A stretch of DNA of 64,000 nucleotides from Benincasa hispida (lineage: Eukaryota > Streptophyta > Magnoliopsida > Cucurbitales > Cucurbitaceae), in assembly GCF_009727055.1 (NCBI RefSeq), contig NC_052349.1, forward strand, positions 37,971,993 to 38,035,992. Direction: 5' to 3'. The notes beneath the pieces are model-generated. The model was given only the letters and a program-made list of their open reading frames with translations, was not told where the DNA came from and ran no database searches. A program made the position numbers and the translations under genes. Below, piece after piece: positions 35,020 to 46,883 of the stretch; position 1 is the first letter of the stretch; each line of letters begins with the position of its first letter.

Positions 35020-36755
35020 AGTAACATTTTGAAATTTATAGACTAAATTGAAACCAAACTCAAAACATAAGAACTAAATGTGTAACATTTTGAAACCCAT
35101 ATATCAAATAGGAATTATACTTGAAACCTAGACATTGAAAAGATTTTTTTTCTTTAATAAATTTTAAGTTTAGTCTCTCAAAGTAATTTTTATTGAAATT
35201 GGTCCTAATAATTTTTATGCAAGGAAAATATAATATGTGAATATGTTTTCAAATTTTAGAGTGAAAATGTTAATAAATAACAAAAAAAAAAAAAGAAAAA
35301 AAGAAAAAACCAAACTAGAAATGGTCGGTAAGGACTAAATTTCATATTTATTGTAATTATAAATGCTAAAATAAGATACTTAAAAATGCAAAGATTAAAG
35401 TTAGATAAATTTCAAAGTACATAGATCAATATGATATTTTAATCGAATAAAATGAAACATATGTTTTTCTTCTTCTTTATTTTAGGAATTATTTTTAATA
35501 TATATTTTTAATCATCACCTCCATTTCTTCTCTCTTCTTTTTCCATTTGTTGTATTCTCTCTCTCTCTCTTTTTTCTTTTTCTCCCTTTTTTTCTTTCTT
35601 TTCATCTTTTTCATCTTTTTCATCTTTTCCTCCTCTTTTCTTTTTTTTCTTCTATTCTTCTCCCTTTCTTTTCATCTTTTCCTCCCCATGTCGTCTCTTT
35701 TTTCTTCTCTTTTTTTTCTTCCCCTTTCATGTCTTTCCTCTTCCTTATTTTCTTTCCACCCCTCTAAAAAAGATAGAAAACTACGGTGATTTGATAATCA
35801 TTTAATTTTTTATTTTTAGTTTTATAAAATTAAGTTTACAAACATCCCTTCTATTCGTCTAAATTTTTTGTTTTTTTATCTACTTGTTACCTATGTTTTA
35901 AAAAATCAAGCCAAAATTTGAAAACTAAAAAAAGTAATTTTGTTTTTTAAATTTGACTAAGAATTCAACATCTTTACTCAATAAAGATACAAACCATAGT
36001 AGGAAAATATGAAGAAAAGACAATTTTCAAAAACCAAACACGAAATGGTTACTAAACGAAACCTTGATTTTTGGTATTCTGTTTTTAAAAACTAAGCCTA
36101 TGAAGACCCATTCCATCTATTGCTTTATATGTTTTTGTTGCAGTGTTTTAAAATTAAAGCCAAATCTTGATTTTTTTTTTCAAACGCTTGTTTTTGTTTT
36201 TGGAAATTAGCTAAGAAATCAAATGTCTACATAGGAAATATGAAAAATCATGAGTAAGAAATTATTAAAAAATAAACACAATTTCTAAAAATAAAAGATA
36301 AAAAATCAAATGATTACCCCAGCCTAAGCTATCCCTTAATCTGCTCCCTTATCTCTCTCTAAAATCACTAATAATTTTTTTCCTACTTTTGAATGTGTAA
36401 AAAAATTAATTTTAGTAATTTCAGACCAATTTGATTCCAAAAGTATATAGGAATCTGAAACTGTTTTTATCTTTTGAATTCCTAAAATTTGAAATCATTT
36501 ATGTACAAATCCGAATATCAATTGGAACATTAAAGTTAAGAAATTTATTAGACATTTTTTAATTTTTTTTTTTTTTTAAGATTTGTTAGATAATAATACA
36601 AACTTGAAGCTTTTAAAATACAATCGTGTGTGAGAGCTTTAAACTACAAACTTCTTCGTTATTAACACATTGTATATCACTTGAGCTATGTCCTCTTTGG
36701 TACAACTTAATTTAATTGACATATCTTTCTCGTTTTGAGATATAATTGAATTGAT
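35020..36755. other. Intergenic DNA with a long polypyrimidine tract
   Basis: No gene is supported. From about 35466 to 35770 the + strand is almost only T and C (ctctctctct, tttcttttcatctttttcat repeats). The 80-codon Phe/Ser/Leu ORF at 35547-35789 is a by-product of that composition. On the - strand near 36590-36690 there is one more SINE-like phrase. Confidence 0.6.
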
Positions 36756-37106
36756 CTATATAATCATATGATTAAGTAAACAAATTTGAAAAAAAGAAGT
36801 ATCTACCAAATAGTTCTGGAATTGTAAATCCATATACTCACCACCTCGATCTGATCGAAGCGTTTTAATTCTTTTACCTAATAAGTTTTTCGTTTCGGTC
36901 TTGAATTCCCTTAACTTTTCAAGAGTTTCAGACTTGTGACTTATTAAGTAAATATAGCCATATCTAGAATAGTCATCAATAAAACTAACAAAATATTCAT
37001 ATCCACCTCGTGCTCTTACATTCGTCGGACCACAAAGGTCTGCATGTATAAGTTTGAGGGGTTCTTTTGCATGAAGACCTTTTCTAGAAAAAGATCTTTT
37101 AGTCAT
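36756..37106 (-). pseudogene. Copia integrase fragment
   Basis: On the - strand, MTKRSFSRKGLHAKEPLKLI leads into the integrase core with DLCGP, FIDDYSRYGYIY and SDRGGEYMDL. The frame is intact over about 100 codons, then homology ends at about 36800 and unrelated codons follow. The third catalytic residue region is missing. Just upstream (about 37110-37126) the sequence jumps to leader DNA, so gag, protease and the pre-integrase region are deleted. Confidence 0.8.
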
Positions 37107-38633
37107 TTTTCCACCTATGTCACAACCCTCCGAAGGGATCGCTGCTGTTAATGACTAGCTAGTGCCGCCTAAAAACGACAACAAGCGCAACATAAGAATC
37201 TCACAATTCAAACTAATGGAGGAGACTGTAGGATATGTTGATACATTTCCTTCACCCACTTACTATGAACTACTTCCCTCATTCACCTTGTTACTGACCC
37301 ATGCAAACATTTTTCGGATGGAGTAGTTGAGGTAAAATCGACCGAAACCGAGCATGGATCTCACGGTGTGAACTCTTGAGGATGTGAGAGCTAAAAACGA
37401 TATATCGTATATATTGTTAATCTCCCACTGAAGAGTTCTAAATGTTTTGGGTATTCTATAACTTAGGTTTATTACGACTAATTTTAAACAACTTAAGTTT
37501 ATATGTTTATTATCCAAGTATAACATTTATATTTGGATTTAACCTACGAGGTGTTACGTAAATCGTCAACTTAAATACCCCCAGCCTTAGACAGGACTGT
37601 GAACTGAATGAGTTTGTAACCAAATTTTATAAGATAACGACCTATTTTAACTATGAAAACAAGTTGTTAACTTAAGTGAGCATGCTTTTAATCTTTGTTA
37701 TGGATTTTAATGTCTAATTTAATTGTATAACAACTTACAAAAATAGACATACTAAACATCCATAACATACATCAAATGCATTCAATATTTAACATAACCT
37801 TTATATTAAAATAGTTGAAACCCTATGCATGCATACTGTACATTATAACAATTTTGTAACATATTTCAATGCATGTAACATGCTTCCTATGGTGGGAATT
37901 TTAATTCTACATGGCATACTTTATTCACATACATGATTTATTTAATTATAACATACATCAAATGCATAAATAATTAAACAGAAAATGATATGTTTTTGGT
38001 TTTGGCATTTCCAAGCAAACAAAGGCCTAATGATTATAAAAATCATCAAAATTAGCTTCAAAAATCTTTTGGACCGCTTGAACCATCTTGAACCGGGCAA
38101 AACCCATCGAGTATCAACAAGCAATGAATACCATCAAGCATACCACCTAGCATCGAGTATGACACTAAGCACCATCGAACATCAAGTATTTAACAAAATA
38201 CCATAAAGTAAACATCATTAACCATCGAGTAAGGCATCATGCATCTAGCACTGAGTATTTCATGAAATATCATCAAGTGAACGGATGGAGCACCATCGAG
38301 TATGCCATCGTGCACCGAGTATTTCATGAAATATCATTGAGTACCATCGAGTATGGCATCGTGCATCGAGTATTTCATGAAAACCATCGAGTATGTCATC
38401 GAGGATTCCATTGAGCATTGAGTATCTGGCATTGATTTGAATTTCTAGTTCCTGTTGCTTCGACCTTCTTCACTTCTTTCTTCAATTACAAGAGCCAATT
38501 ACAAGAGTTACAACATAATTGAAAAGATTCAAATGCCAAAACACTAAAAAACTATATTAGTTCACCATTTTCATATAGTTTATGAAGAACACCCATCAAA
38601 CTCAAATTGACGACAATTGAGTGCTTAAATCAT
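37107..38633 (-). mobile_element. Copia leader region (between primer site and deleted gag)
   Basis: It is non-coding. The part at 37130-37600 is homologous to the leader at 63180-63990 of the other - strand Copia element (both have cccacttactgtgaac-like and cgtcaacttaaatacccc phrases). Next to the LTR it carries a degenerate tandem repeat at 38100-38430. The ORFs here are incidental. Confidence 0.65.
38100..38430 (-). repeat. Minisatellite-like repeat of catcgagtat units in the Copia leader
   Basis: The phrase ccatcgagtat and variants (catcgagtat, catcaagtat, caccgagtat) recur at least a dozen times. A higher-order unit of about 40-60 bases contains gagtatttcatgaaa and a matching catcgtgca. 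The clearest units lie at 38240-38400. It is degenerate and not clustered with spacer-like unique DNA, so it is a tandem repeat and not a CRISPR array. Confidence 0.8.
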
Positions 38634-38645
38634 GCTCTGATACCA
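38634..38645 (-). promoter_or_regulatory. tRNA-Met primer-binding site of the Copia element
   Basis: On the - strand the 12 bases read TGGTATCAGAGC, complementary to the 3' end of plant initiator tRNA-Met and the standard Copia primer site. It sits two bases from the LTR end, which fixes both the LTR border and the - strand orientation. Confidence 0.92.
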
Positions 38646-38647
38646 AT

Positions 38648-40553
38648 TGATAGAGTATATTAACATGCAGCAGAGAAAATCAGAATCAATAAGCACTCTA
38701 ATTATACTTAATTTGAGTTTAAAACATGTTTCAAAGTAACTATTATAGAAGAGGATTTGCTGAACATAATACCTTTGATGAAACCTCTTCAACACCAGCT
38801 AAACTCCACATAGATATGCTTCGATCTATAAGTAGACCACCACGAATATCTTCTCTACTATTCTCTTGCAAGGATTATGTGGTGAAAACATTAAATTGCG
38901 CTGGATTTGATGAAGATATGAAAAGGGTTTGAGGGTTTTGAATTCTGCAGAGTTCTTGAAGAAGTTCTGAATGCTTACCATAATCATTCAGTCCAACACT
39001 TAATTTATAAAGCTTTCATCATGCAAATTCAAAGCTTGCATGAAGGCCAACTCCTTCTTCATGGAGTAAGTGGAATTGACCATAGTGGATTGGAAATCTC
39101 AACTTTAAATTTTCAAAAAATGTTTTTGTTTTCAAAATTAATTTTCAAAAATGATTTCTAAAATCAAATTTACAAATAAACCAATTTATTTTTTATTAGT
39201 TTTATAAAAATTAATTCAATTAATTAATTTTAAATAAAACTAATTAATTAAACTTTTAAATTAATTTTGTTAATTTAATATCTAATATTAGATTAATAAA
39301 ATATCAATTTCACTACAATTAATTTAATTTCATATACTTAATATTTAAATCATAATTTAAATATTAATTTATTCTCTGATTTCATTTAATTTTGATAAAA
39401 TTAAACATTTCAATTGTATCAAATACAATTAATAGAAACCATAATTATTGAATTTGAACATTTCAAATTCTAACCCTAATTTTAAATTTGATCAAGATTA
39501 CTCAATTTACTAATTCAAAATACGAGCTAGTAGAGGGACCTTATGGACCTACAGATCATGAGCTCCAACGATTTGTAATTAATTGGTTAAACTTTTTAAA
39601 TCGAATTAATCACTATTCGTTAACTACCAAAACATTCCACTATAGCTCAATAGTTACACTCTTCTTACTATAGATATATTTCTGTCAATTTTAACCATAA
39701 TCGATAAGTCAATCGTTCACAGGTCGTTCGTATTTATAGCTTGGTCAAAGATTACGGTTTTACCCTTGTAAATACATCTTGCTCCTTAAGCTCCCACTGA
39801 TCCTCCATTGAACAATTGATTTATAATCCAACTTATAAATCATGATCCTCTCTTTCATAAGAGGACAAGACCCTGTTGTTCAAGACAAGGTATCAGTGCT
39901 TAAGAGAACAACCTATCTGCTAACCATAAATCGAGTAAGAGTGAATTTCATATTGCAAAGCTATGTCCTCAGCAATCTATCTGGCCTTATCCCTAAATTG
40001 GGAGGCTTATTGAACAGTGTTGTTGGACTACTCTCACCTATGCAGATCAAAGAATAATCCCGAATAAACAGGAGTTCATAGTTAGCTCAGGATTAAGATC
40101 GAGTTACCCTAGGTCATTGAGTTTGAGATAGTCAGTTTTAACAGTAAACGATTGTTATAAAGAAAAGTGACTATTTCGAGGTCCGGTCTTATGCAAACTC
40201 ATTGCACAAAATGCCCCCACTCACATGTCTCTACATGAATGATTTTTTGATCATATCATTTGTATCAGTATACAAAATCGGCCGCATCCAATAGTGTCAC
40301 CAAGATAAGGTAACCAATCTCATCCGTATACTTATGGACCATTTTGGCTACATACTAAAACTTGATCCACTTTTTATGTCGCCACATAAAGTTAAAGTAT
40401 TCATGTTATAGTCATGGATTCGTTTATTGGATTTTCATAAAAGGATGCAATATCAATAGTAATTTATTGAATAAAAAACTCAACAACATTTTTATTGACA
40501 AATAAAATATGTTAACAACATTTACGAACTGTGAGTTTAGAACATTCTTAACA
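38648..40553 (-). mobile_element. 5' LTR of a - strand Copia element, subfamily A
   Basis: On the - strand it starts tgttaagaatgttctaaact and ends ...ttaatatactctatca, followed by the primer site. The length is 1906 bp with TG...CA termini. The interior is homologous to the solo LTRs at 21913-23708 and 45065-46878. No 3' LTR is found, because the element body breaks at about 36.8 kb, so a target duplication cannot be tested. Confidence 0.88.
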
Positions 40554-40605
40554 CCGATGAATCGCCTTCCCAACGCCCATGTGTTCGTACTTCACCTTGT
40601 CATAA

Positions 40606-41499
40606 TATCTCTACCTAAACAGTGATAATTTCAACCCCTTAACTGCTGAAGGATCCAGTTCGTCCTCTACATTTCCTTTCGACTTCAATGAACCATACGA
40701 GTCCAAAAGTGACAAAACGACACATCTTACTCTAGCTATGGCTCAATGGCCTAGTGTAAGCGAAAAAGTGTCAGCTTGATGGCATGCCAACCTCAGGTTG
40801 GGTATTGCATAGGCCCAACAGTACCTTCACATGGTAAGCGACTCTATTAGGTCACACTCTTGTATTTACCAACTTGTTATATGCATATTCTCATTTTCCT
40901 CACTTTTTTTTTTACAGGCATCCTACAAGATGTTGATGTCTTGCTAGAAATTGAGCAATGAGGTGGAATTTCATAAATGAAACCATGCAAGATTGCATGA
41001 GGAGATGGAGATTCTTAAGAAAAATTCCATCTCTCGCAGAGAATTTGACCAAGTTTCAACTTTGTCTGCTGAGACACCCACCAAGCTTGCCCACTCCCAA
41101 GCATTTTTAGCGACACTTCAATCTCAGTACAATGCTTCGGTCGGTGAGCTAAAGGAGAATCTATCCACAGTTAACACTGAACTGCAAGAACTCGAGCCAA
41201 GCTATCAGATACCAAAAAATTGGCTGAGAGCTTCCAAAAAACTGAGTATGGGGTCACATTAGCTATGACCATTGTTAAGGCGAAATACCCTACGTTGACG
41301 CAAGCTTCATTCAATCTGAAGTCGATGCTTGGTGAAATGATGAAACTAAGGTATCGATAGTGTGCGTGTTTTTGCTAGCCAAGCCTTGCCAACTGTCCCT
41401 CAACATAACTTTACTGATGCATTCTTCCAGAGTGTCTCTGATTTTCCTGATTCAAGAACTCTGGTAGAGCTTGGTGATATCGGGAATATAGACAAATAA
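40606..41499 (+). pseudogene. Antisense ORF of the Tat element, with an intron
   Basis: A + strand reading runs opposite to pol. Exon 1 (40606-40833) has NFNPLTAEGSSSSS, FDFNEPYESK and AMAQWPSVSEK, with a TGA at 40777. A GT-AG intron (40834-40917, donor gtaagc, acceptor ttttacag) joins in phase to exon 2. Exon 2 encodes a helical, Glu/Leu-rich coiled-coil-like stretch (LHEEMEILKKNSISRREF, QSQYNASVGELKENLSTVN) and, after a one-base shift near 41350, a tail VRVFASQALPTVPQ ... to TAA at 41497-41499. There are at least two further in-frame stops (40948 and 40978 areas). It resembles the C-terminal part of plant-mobile-domain-type antisense ORFs known from Tat elements; that name is inferred. It converges on pol, whose stop is at 41630. 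Confidence 0.65.
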
Positions 41500-41629
41500 A
41501 TTTTTTTTAGATCCCTTAACCTACAATTTCGGTGTTTTTTATGGAGCTTCGACTCTCATTATTTGAATTGAAAGAAATTATGAAACTTCTATTGAAATCA
41601 TGAAGCAAAGTTAAAAGATACAAAATTGT

Positions 41630-42084
41630 TCATTGAAAATAAATTTTCAAATGTTTGACGTTCCATGAACGAGGCAAGCTTTTGCCGCTCAGGTCAGTCA
41701 AGTTGTATATTCCAGATTGAATAACCTTGGCCACTTGATAAGGGCCTTCCTAATTCGATCCCAAAGATCCGCTGCTAGGATCTTTATGGTTGGGCATGAC
41801 TTACCTAAGGACTAAGTCACCTACTCTAAAGCTTCGCTTGGGCACATGGGAATTATAATATTGAGCAACCCAATTTTTATATTCTACGACTCAAAGATTT
41901 TCAATCTCACGATGTTCTTTTAAGAGGTCTAGATTTAAATGAAGTGCCTCGTCATTCTCAGCTAGATTGAATTGTTTGACCCTAGGTGAAAGAATTCTGA
42001 TCTCAGCTGGAACCACAACTTCTGCCCCGAAGGCAAGCGAGAAAGAAGACTCACTCGTAGAAGTTTGTGATGTCGTTCAATAGG
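41630..42084 (-). pseudogene. Tat integrase, C-terminal part
   Basis: The - strand reading gives FSLAFGAEVVVPAEI, then an acidic-basic helical stretch, HVPKRSFRVGDLVLR and SLPRSWNVKHLKIYFQ before the stop at 41630-41632. This is the usual end of gypsy integrase, including the GDLVLR-type C-terminal domain. Two in-frame stops are present. It joins the 44389-45064 part when the solo LTR and one target copy are ignored: the LWAY-type motif at the border is then continuous, apart from a stop. Confidence 0.8.
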
Positions 42085-42089
42085 CCCAC

Positions 42090-44388
42090 TATTGGGATTG
42101 GTGTCCTAATTCTTCCGGAGTCTCGTTGTTTTGTAAAGATACACATTGTTCAATGAATAAAATAAGTGTTATTTAATTCTGGCATTTACTCATATCCAAT
42201 AAACAAAGCTCCTTGGTTATCTTATGTGAACTTAAGCATGTATATGTGATACAAGTGGATCACGCCTTAAGTGATAACCTAAATCGGTCTATTGTATAAG
42301 GATTAAGGTGGGATACCTGATCCTGGTGACACTACAGATACAGCCCGCTTTGTAGAGGTTTGCAAGTGTTGTAAACTACTACAGATGGTAGATCCTGACC
42401 ATTTGTGTAGAGACGTGGAGCGGGGGTATCTTATACAAAAGTTTGTATAAGACCTAGACCATGAGATGACTAGACTTTGTATATAACGTCGTTGATACTA
42501 GAGACTTGCATCTCACCTAACTGACCATAGATGACACGACCTCAATCCTGAGTGTTTTGGGAACTCCTGCCTTTGAGGGCGGTCCTTCGATTAGTATGGG
42601 TGAGAGTGGCCAAATTGCTAACTCAACATGCCTACCTTTTTGGGGACTTGTCTGATCTGGGAGCTAGGAACTCAATCCACAATATGGAATTCAGTCCTTT
42701 CCCAAAGCAGGGATAAGTAGAGAGATTGCTCCCTTAAGGGCTGATTCTGTGGCTTGAACATAGTGGCCATAACTTCTCTTTGGAAGAAAAGACTCAGTCA
42801 TAGTAGGACTATGATTTATGTTCATTAGAGGGATCAGTGGTACTTAAGGAGACAGATGTAATTACAGAGGCATAACGGTTATTGGCTCAGCTGTACTTAC
42901 GAGTGATCTGTGAAAGGTTGTCGCACTGCTGATTGGTTAAGATAGACACATAATATATCTGTAGTGAGGAGAGTTCAGCTGTCGGTCTTTAGTGGAGTGC
43001 CTGGCAGTTAACGGATGGTGGATCTCGTGACTAAAGAGTTTAGTCAGTTATTCACATACCGTTGGAGCTTCGGATATACAGGTCCATAAGTTCCCCTTAG
43101 TAGCTTGGATTCTGTTGAGGATCAGTTCTTGGTGTTGATTTGAAATGTTCAAATTGACAAGAGGTATTTTGATTATATATGATATAATCGGTATGATGTA
43201 GAAGGTACATCTAGTGGAGGATTGATATAAATGAGATTTACATTAAGTACCATGTAATAGAAAAAGAACTATGGTTTATATGTTTCATGTATAAGATACA
43301 TCTAGTGGAGGATTGATATAAATGAGATCACATTAAGTACCATGGAATAGAAAAAAAAAACTATGATTTATATGTTTCATGAGATAAAATATTAAAACTA
43401 TAGGTTATAAATATAGTATGATAAGTTGGTTATCATTTATGTTTATAATAATATTAATTATTAGATAATTAATACTTTTTCTTTTAAATAACCAAAGTAA
43501 TGGGTGGTTATTGGATCATGGTAACCGTGAGTTTAAAAGGAAAGTGGTTTTCTATTTTGAAAAGAAGTTTTATAGAAGTTTGAAAAGGAATTTGAATTTT
43601 CTCTCCGGCAAAAAGAAACTCACGGAAGTCGTCAAGTAAATACAAATTTACTAAACGACGGCTGGACGAGCTAAACGATCGTGTAGTGTTTACTAAACGA
43701 TCGCATAGCTTTGCTAAATGATCGCTAGCCCAAGGTACATGATCGTGTAGAGTCTGTACATGACAGACCGAGCTTAACGATAGAGCTAAATGATAGCATA
43801 ATTTTATTTAAATGATTGGGCATCGACCTCTGCAATAGGTCTCCGACTTCTCCCACTTGCCCAGTCGTGTACGCGATCGTTGTTTCCTCCATTCGTCTAC
43901 CTCATACCAAGTCCAAACAGAGCCCACCCTCTGGATTCTCACACCAGAATACCAAGGTCGCCTTGTTGGTGGTGTCAGACTCAACTCGACACTATCGAGG
44001 TTTTCTGGGGGCCGTTCGTCGTACTGTGGAGGCTGTTCGTGTTGCTGAGGACGAGCGTGGTGTTTGTTCGCTGTTGCGGAGGAGTTTGTGATCGAGTAGA
44101 TCATTGAGGATGAGCGCGAAGTGTTCGTGCGGTGTTGCGGTTGTGTAGATCGAGCACTCGTGGTTGCGATTGTTCGATCAGAGTCGCGCATTGAAGCGTG
44201 GAGACGTTTCTGCATATGTGCGTAGAGTTTGTTTTCTATGCATTTGTATTTATTCATGCTTTCATTTCTCTGTATAATCGCATAACCGTTTGTTTGAAGT
44301 CGACTGTAAATGATTTTTTGATTCATGATTGTAATTTGAAATAGTCTTGTTCTGCTGTTCATGGAAATCTCGATTCCGATTTCCTTCA
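42090..44388 (+). mobile_element. Solo Copia LTR, subfamily B, inserted in Tat integrase
   Basis: It starts tattgggattggtgtcctaa and ends gattccgatttccttca. The length is 2299 bp, with a perfect 5-bp target duplication cccac at 42085-42089 and 44389-44393. The interior has the hallmarks of the subfamily (gtgataacctaaatcggtct, ggctgattctgtggcttgaac, aggtccataagttcccctta). The 3' third contains repeated ctaaacgatcg-type phrases, also seen in the LTR at 58.8 kb. No internal region is present. ORFs near 43.8-44.4 kb on both strands are incidental. Confidence 0.93.
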
Positions 44389-44393
44389 CCCAC

Positions 44394-45064
44394 AACACAT
44401 TCGACAGCTCTACAGGCCATAACCCCTTTAATCCTTCCAGCTTAGCTTTGAGATTTCATTTGATGATCTTATATACAGCTTCTACTAGTCCATTAACTTG
44501 TGGATGGGTTGGAGATGAAAAATAATGTTTGATGATGAGGTTGGCACAAAATTGACGAAACGTTGTATTATCAAACTGACGACTATTGTTAGTAACCAGG
44601 ACATGTGGTATGCCAAATCAACATATGATATTCTTCCAAATGAAGTTGATTATTTTTTTCTCGGTAATTATTGCTAAAGCCTCAGCTTTTGCCCCTTTTG
44701 TAAAGTAATCAACAACAACAGCGAACTTGTTTTGCCCCTTGCTCGGAGGAAGAGGTTAAATTAGGTCAACCTCCCACTGTGTGAATGACCAAGGGCTCAT
44801 AATGTTCGTGATAGGCTTGACGGGCTGCTTATGTACAACTGTGAACCTCTAACATCGATCACAAGATGTAGTGAGCTTACACACATCTCGAGCCAGGGTG
44901 GGCCAATAGTAACCTTGCTGAATTATTTTTTTTGCAAGGGATCGAGTTCCTGAGTGATTGCCACATACTTCTTCGTGAATCTCTCGCATGATGTAATCGG
45001 CCTCATCTGAATCAACACATTTCAGAAAATGGAGAGAATATCCTCTCTTATACAACCTTGTATC
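44394..45064 (-). pseudogene. Tat integrase, zinc-binding and catalytic core
   Basis: The - strand reading begins RLYKRGYSLHFLKC and has the HHCC zinc region (IHEEVCGNHSGTRSLAKKI ... CDRC). The core follows with VVVDYFTKGAKAEA (first Asp kept), VTNNSRQFDN (the usual Asp replaced by Asn) and PQVNGLVEAVYKIIK (Glu kept). Loss of the second catalytic Asp, plus stops, means that it is inactive. It lies between the two Copia solo LTRs. Confidence 0.82.
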
Positions 45065-46878
45065 TGATCGTGTTGACATTCAACAATGGAAGCTGCTTGG
45101 ATCTTAAGCATTCTAATCACATTAATTTTAGTAAAGAAACATGGAAGTTCATAAAAACCCAGAAATGGGGTTTCAAGAATACAACCTTTGATGAATCCAC
45201 TTAATTGCTCCAAATCTCCACAAATTTCTTCTTCAATCCTTGAAGTAGACTACCACAAGAGCCTTATCTACTATTCTCAAGTCTTAGATTGGATTGTGGG
45301 ATCCAAATTGAGAGAGATTTGGGAGAATTTTTAGATTTGAAGAGATAAATCTTTTTTTACAAAAATTCTCTGATCCAATTTTGGATTTGAATGCGACTTT
45401 TGTGAAATAAAATCTGTATATATATAGATTAAGCATACAAAATGAATATAGTTGGAGTTTGACACTCGATTTCCCACTAAATTAAGTTGATTAGGTGTAA
45501 ATGAAAATGTAAAAAGTGGGAAAATCCCACTTTTCTATTTTTCTAATTTTTTAATTTAATTTTGTAATAAAATAAAATTAAACAAAAGCAATTAAATTTA
45601 AATTTTGAAAAATTCAAATTCAAATTAATTTTAAACAATTAATTAAACAAGTTAAATTAATTAATTTAATCATTAATTTAATAATTAAATTAATATCAAA
45701 TATTAAATTAATAAAATACCTAATTCGAACATGAATCCCTATTCATGTAATTAATATTTAAATCTCATTTAAATATTATCAACTCTCCAAAATTGTTTAA
45801 TTATATTGAATATAATAATCCAAACCCTAAACCGAATTTGAACATTTCAAATTCTCTCAACATGCTATTATAATGTTTAATCCATTTACGAGCTAGTAGA
45901 GGGACCTAATAGACATACACATCATGAGCTCCAACGATTTGAGATAATTGGCTAAACTCTTTTAATCGTATTAATTAATATTCGTTAACTACTGAGACAC
46001 GCTACTATAGTCCAGTAGCCAGTAAGTCGATCATTCACAGGTTGTTCGTGTCTATAGCTAGGTCAAAATTACCATTTTACCCCTGTAATACATCTTGCTT
46101 CTTAAGTCTCCACTGATCCACTAATGAACAATTGGTTTATGGTCCTACCAATAAATTGAATCCCTCTCAGCCATAGAGAGGGCAGAGCCGTTTTGTTCAA
46201 AACTAGAAGCCACTACTTAAGGGAACAACCTATCTGTTAACCTTAAAACGAGTAGGAATGAATTTCGTCTTGCAAAAGTATGTCTTTAGCTATCTATTCG
46301 GTATTACCCCTAAAATGGGAGGCTTATTGAGTGGTGATGTTGAGTCACTCTCACCCATGCAAATTAAAGGATAATCCCAAATAAATAGAAGTCTATAGTT
46401 AGCTTAGGATTGAGATTGAGTTACCTTAAGTTACCAAAATGAAATAATCAGTTTTAACAATAAGAGGTCATTATAAAGAAAATGACTATTTCGTGTCCGA
46501 TCTTATGCAAACATCTGTTGCATAGGATGACCCTCCTCACATGTCTCCACATGAACGAATTTAGGATTATATAGTTTGTATCAATATACAAAACAGGCCA
46601 CATCTATAGTATCCTTAAGATAAGGTACCCAACCCTATCCATATACTTATAGACTGTTTTGGCTATATACTAAAACTTGATCCTCTCGTATGTCTCTACA
46701 TAAAGCTTAAGTATTTATGTTATAGCCATAGGTTCGTTATTTTATTGGATATAGGAATCTATAAATGCAATTTACATATTCAATAACAACTTTATTAAAT
46801 AAACTTCAATAACTTTTATTGTAAATAGGATATGTTTAAAGTTTACAAACTGCAAGTTTTAGGACATATAACCCAACA
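45065..46878 (-). mobile_element. Solo Copia LTR, subfamily A, inserted in Tat integrase/RNase H border
   Basis: On the - strand it starts tgttgggttatatgtcctaa and ends ...aatgtcaacacgatca. The length is 1814 bp, with a perfect target duplication gtatc at 45060-45064 and 46879-46883. The interior matches the LTRs at 21913 and 38648 (attatcctttaatttgcatg on the - strand). There is no internal region. Confidence 0.93.
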
Positions 46879-46883
46879 GTATC

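Noticed and set aside
35547..35789. 80-codon + strand ORF rich in Phe, Ser and Leu
   Set aside because: It is a pure polypyrimidine tract and looks like low complexity, not a membrane protein.
38100..38430. Possible CRISPR-like array
   Set aside because: Repeats are degenerate, spacers are themselves repeats, and this is plant retroelement leader DNA.
43808..44398. 196-codon - strand ORF and overlapping + strand ORFs
   Set aside because: They lie inside the 3' part of a solo Copia LTR and its flank; no domain is present, and several frames are open because this part of the LTR is GC-richer.
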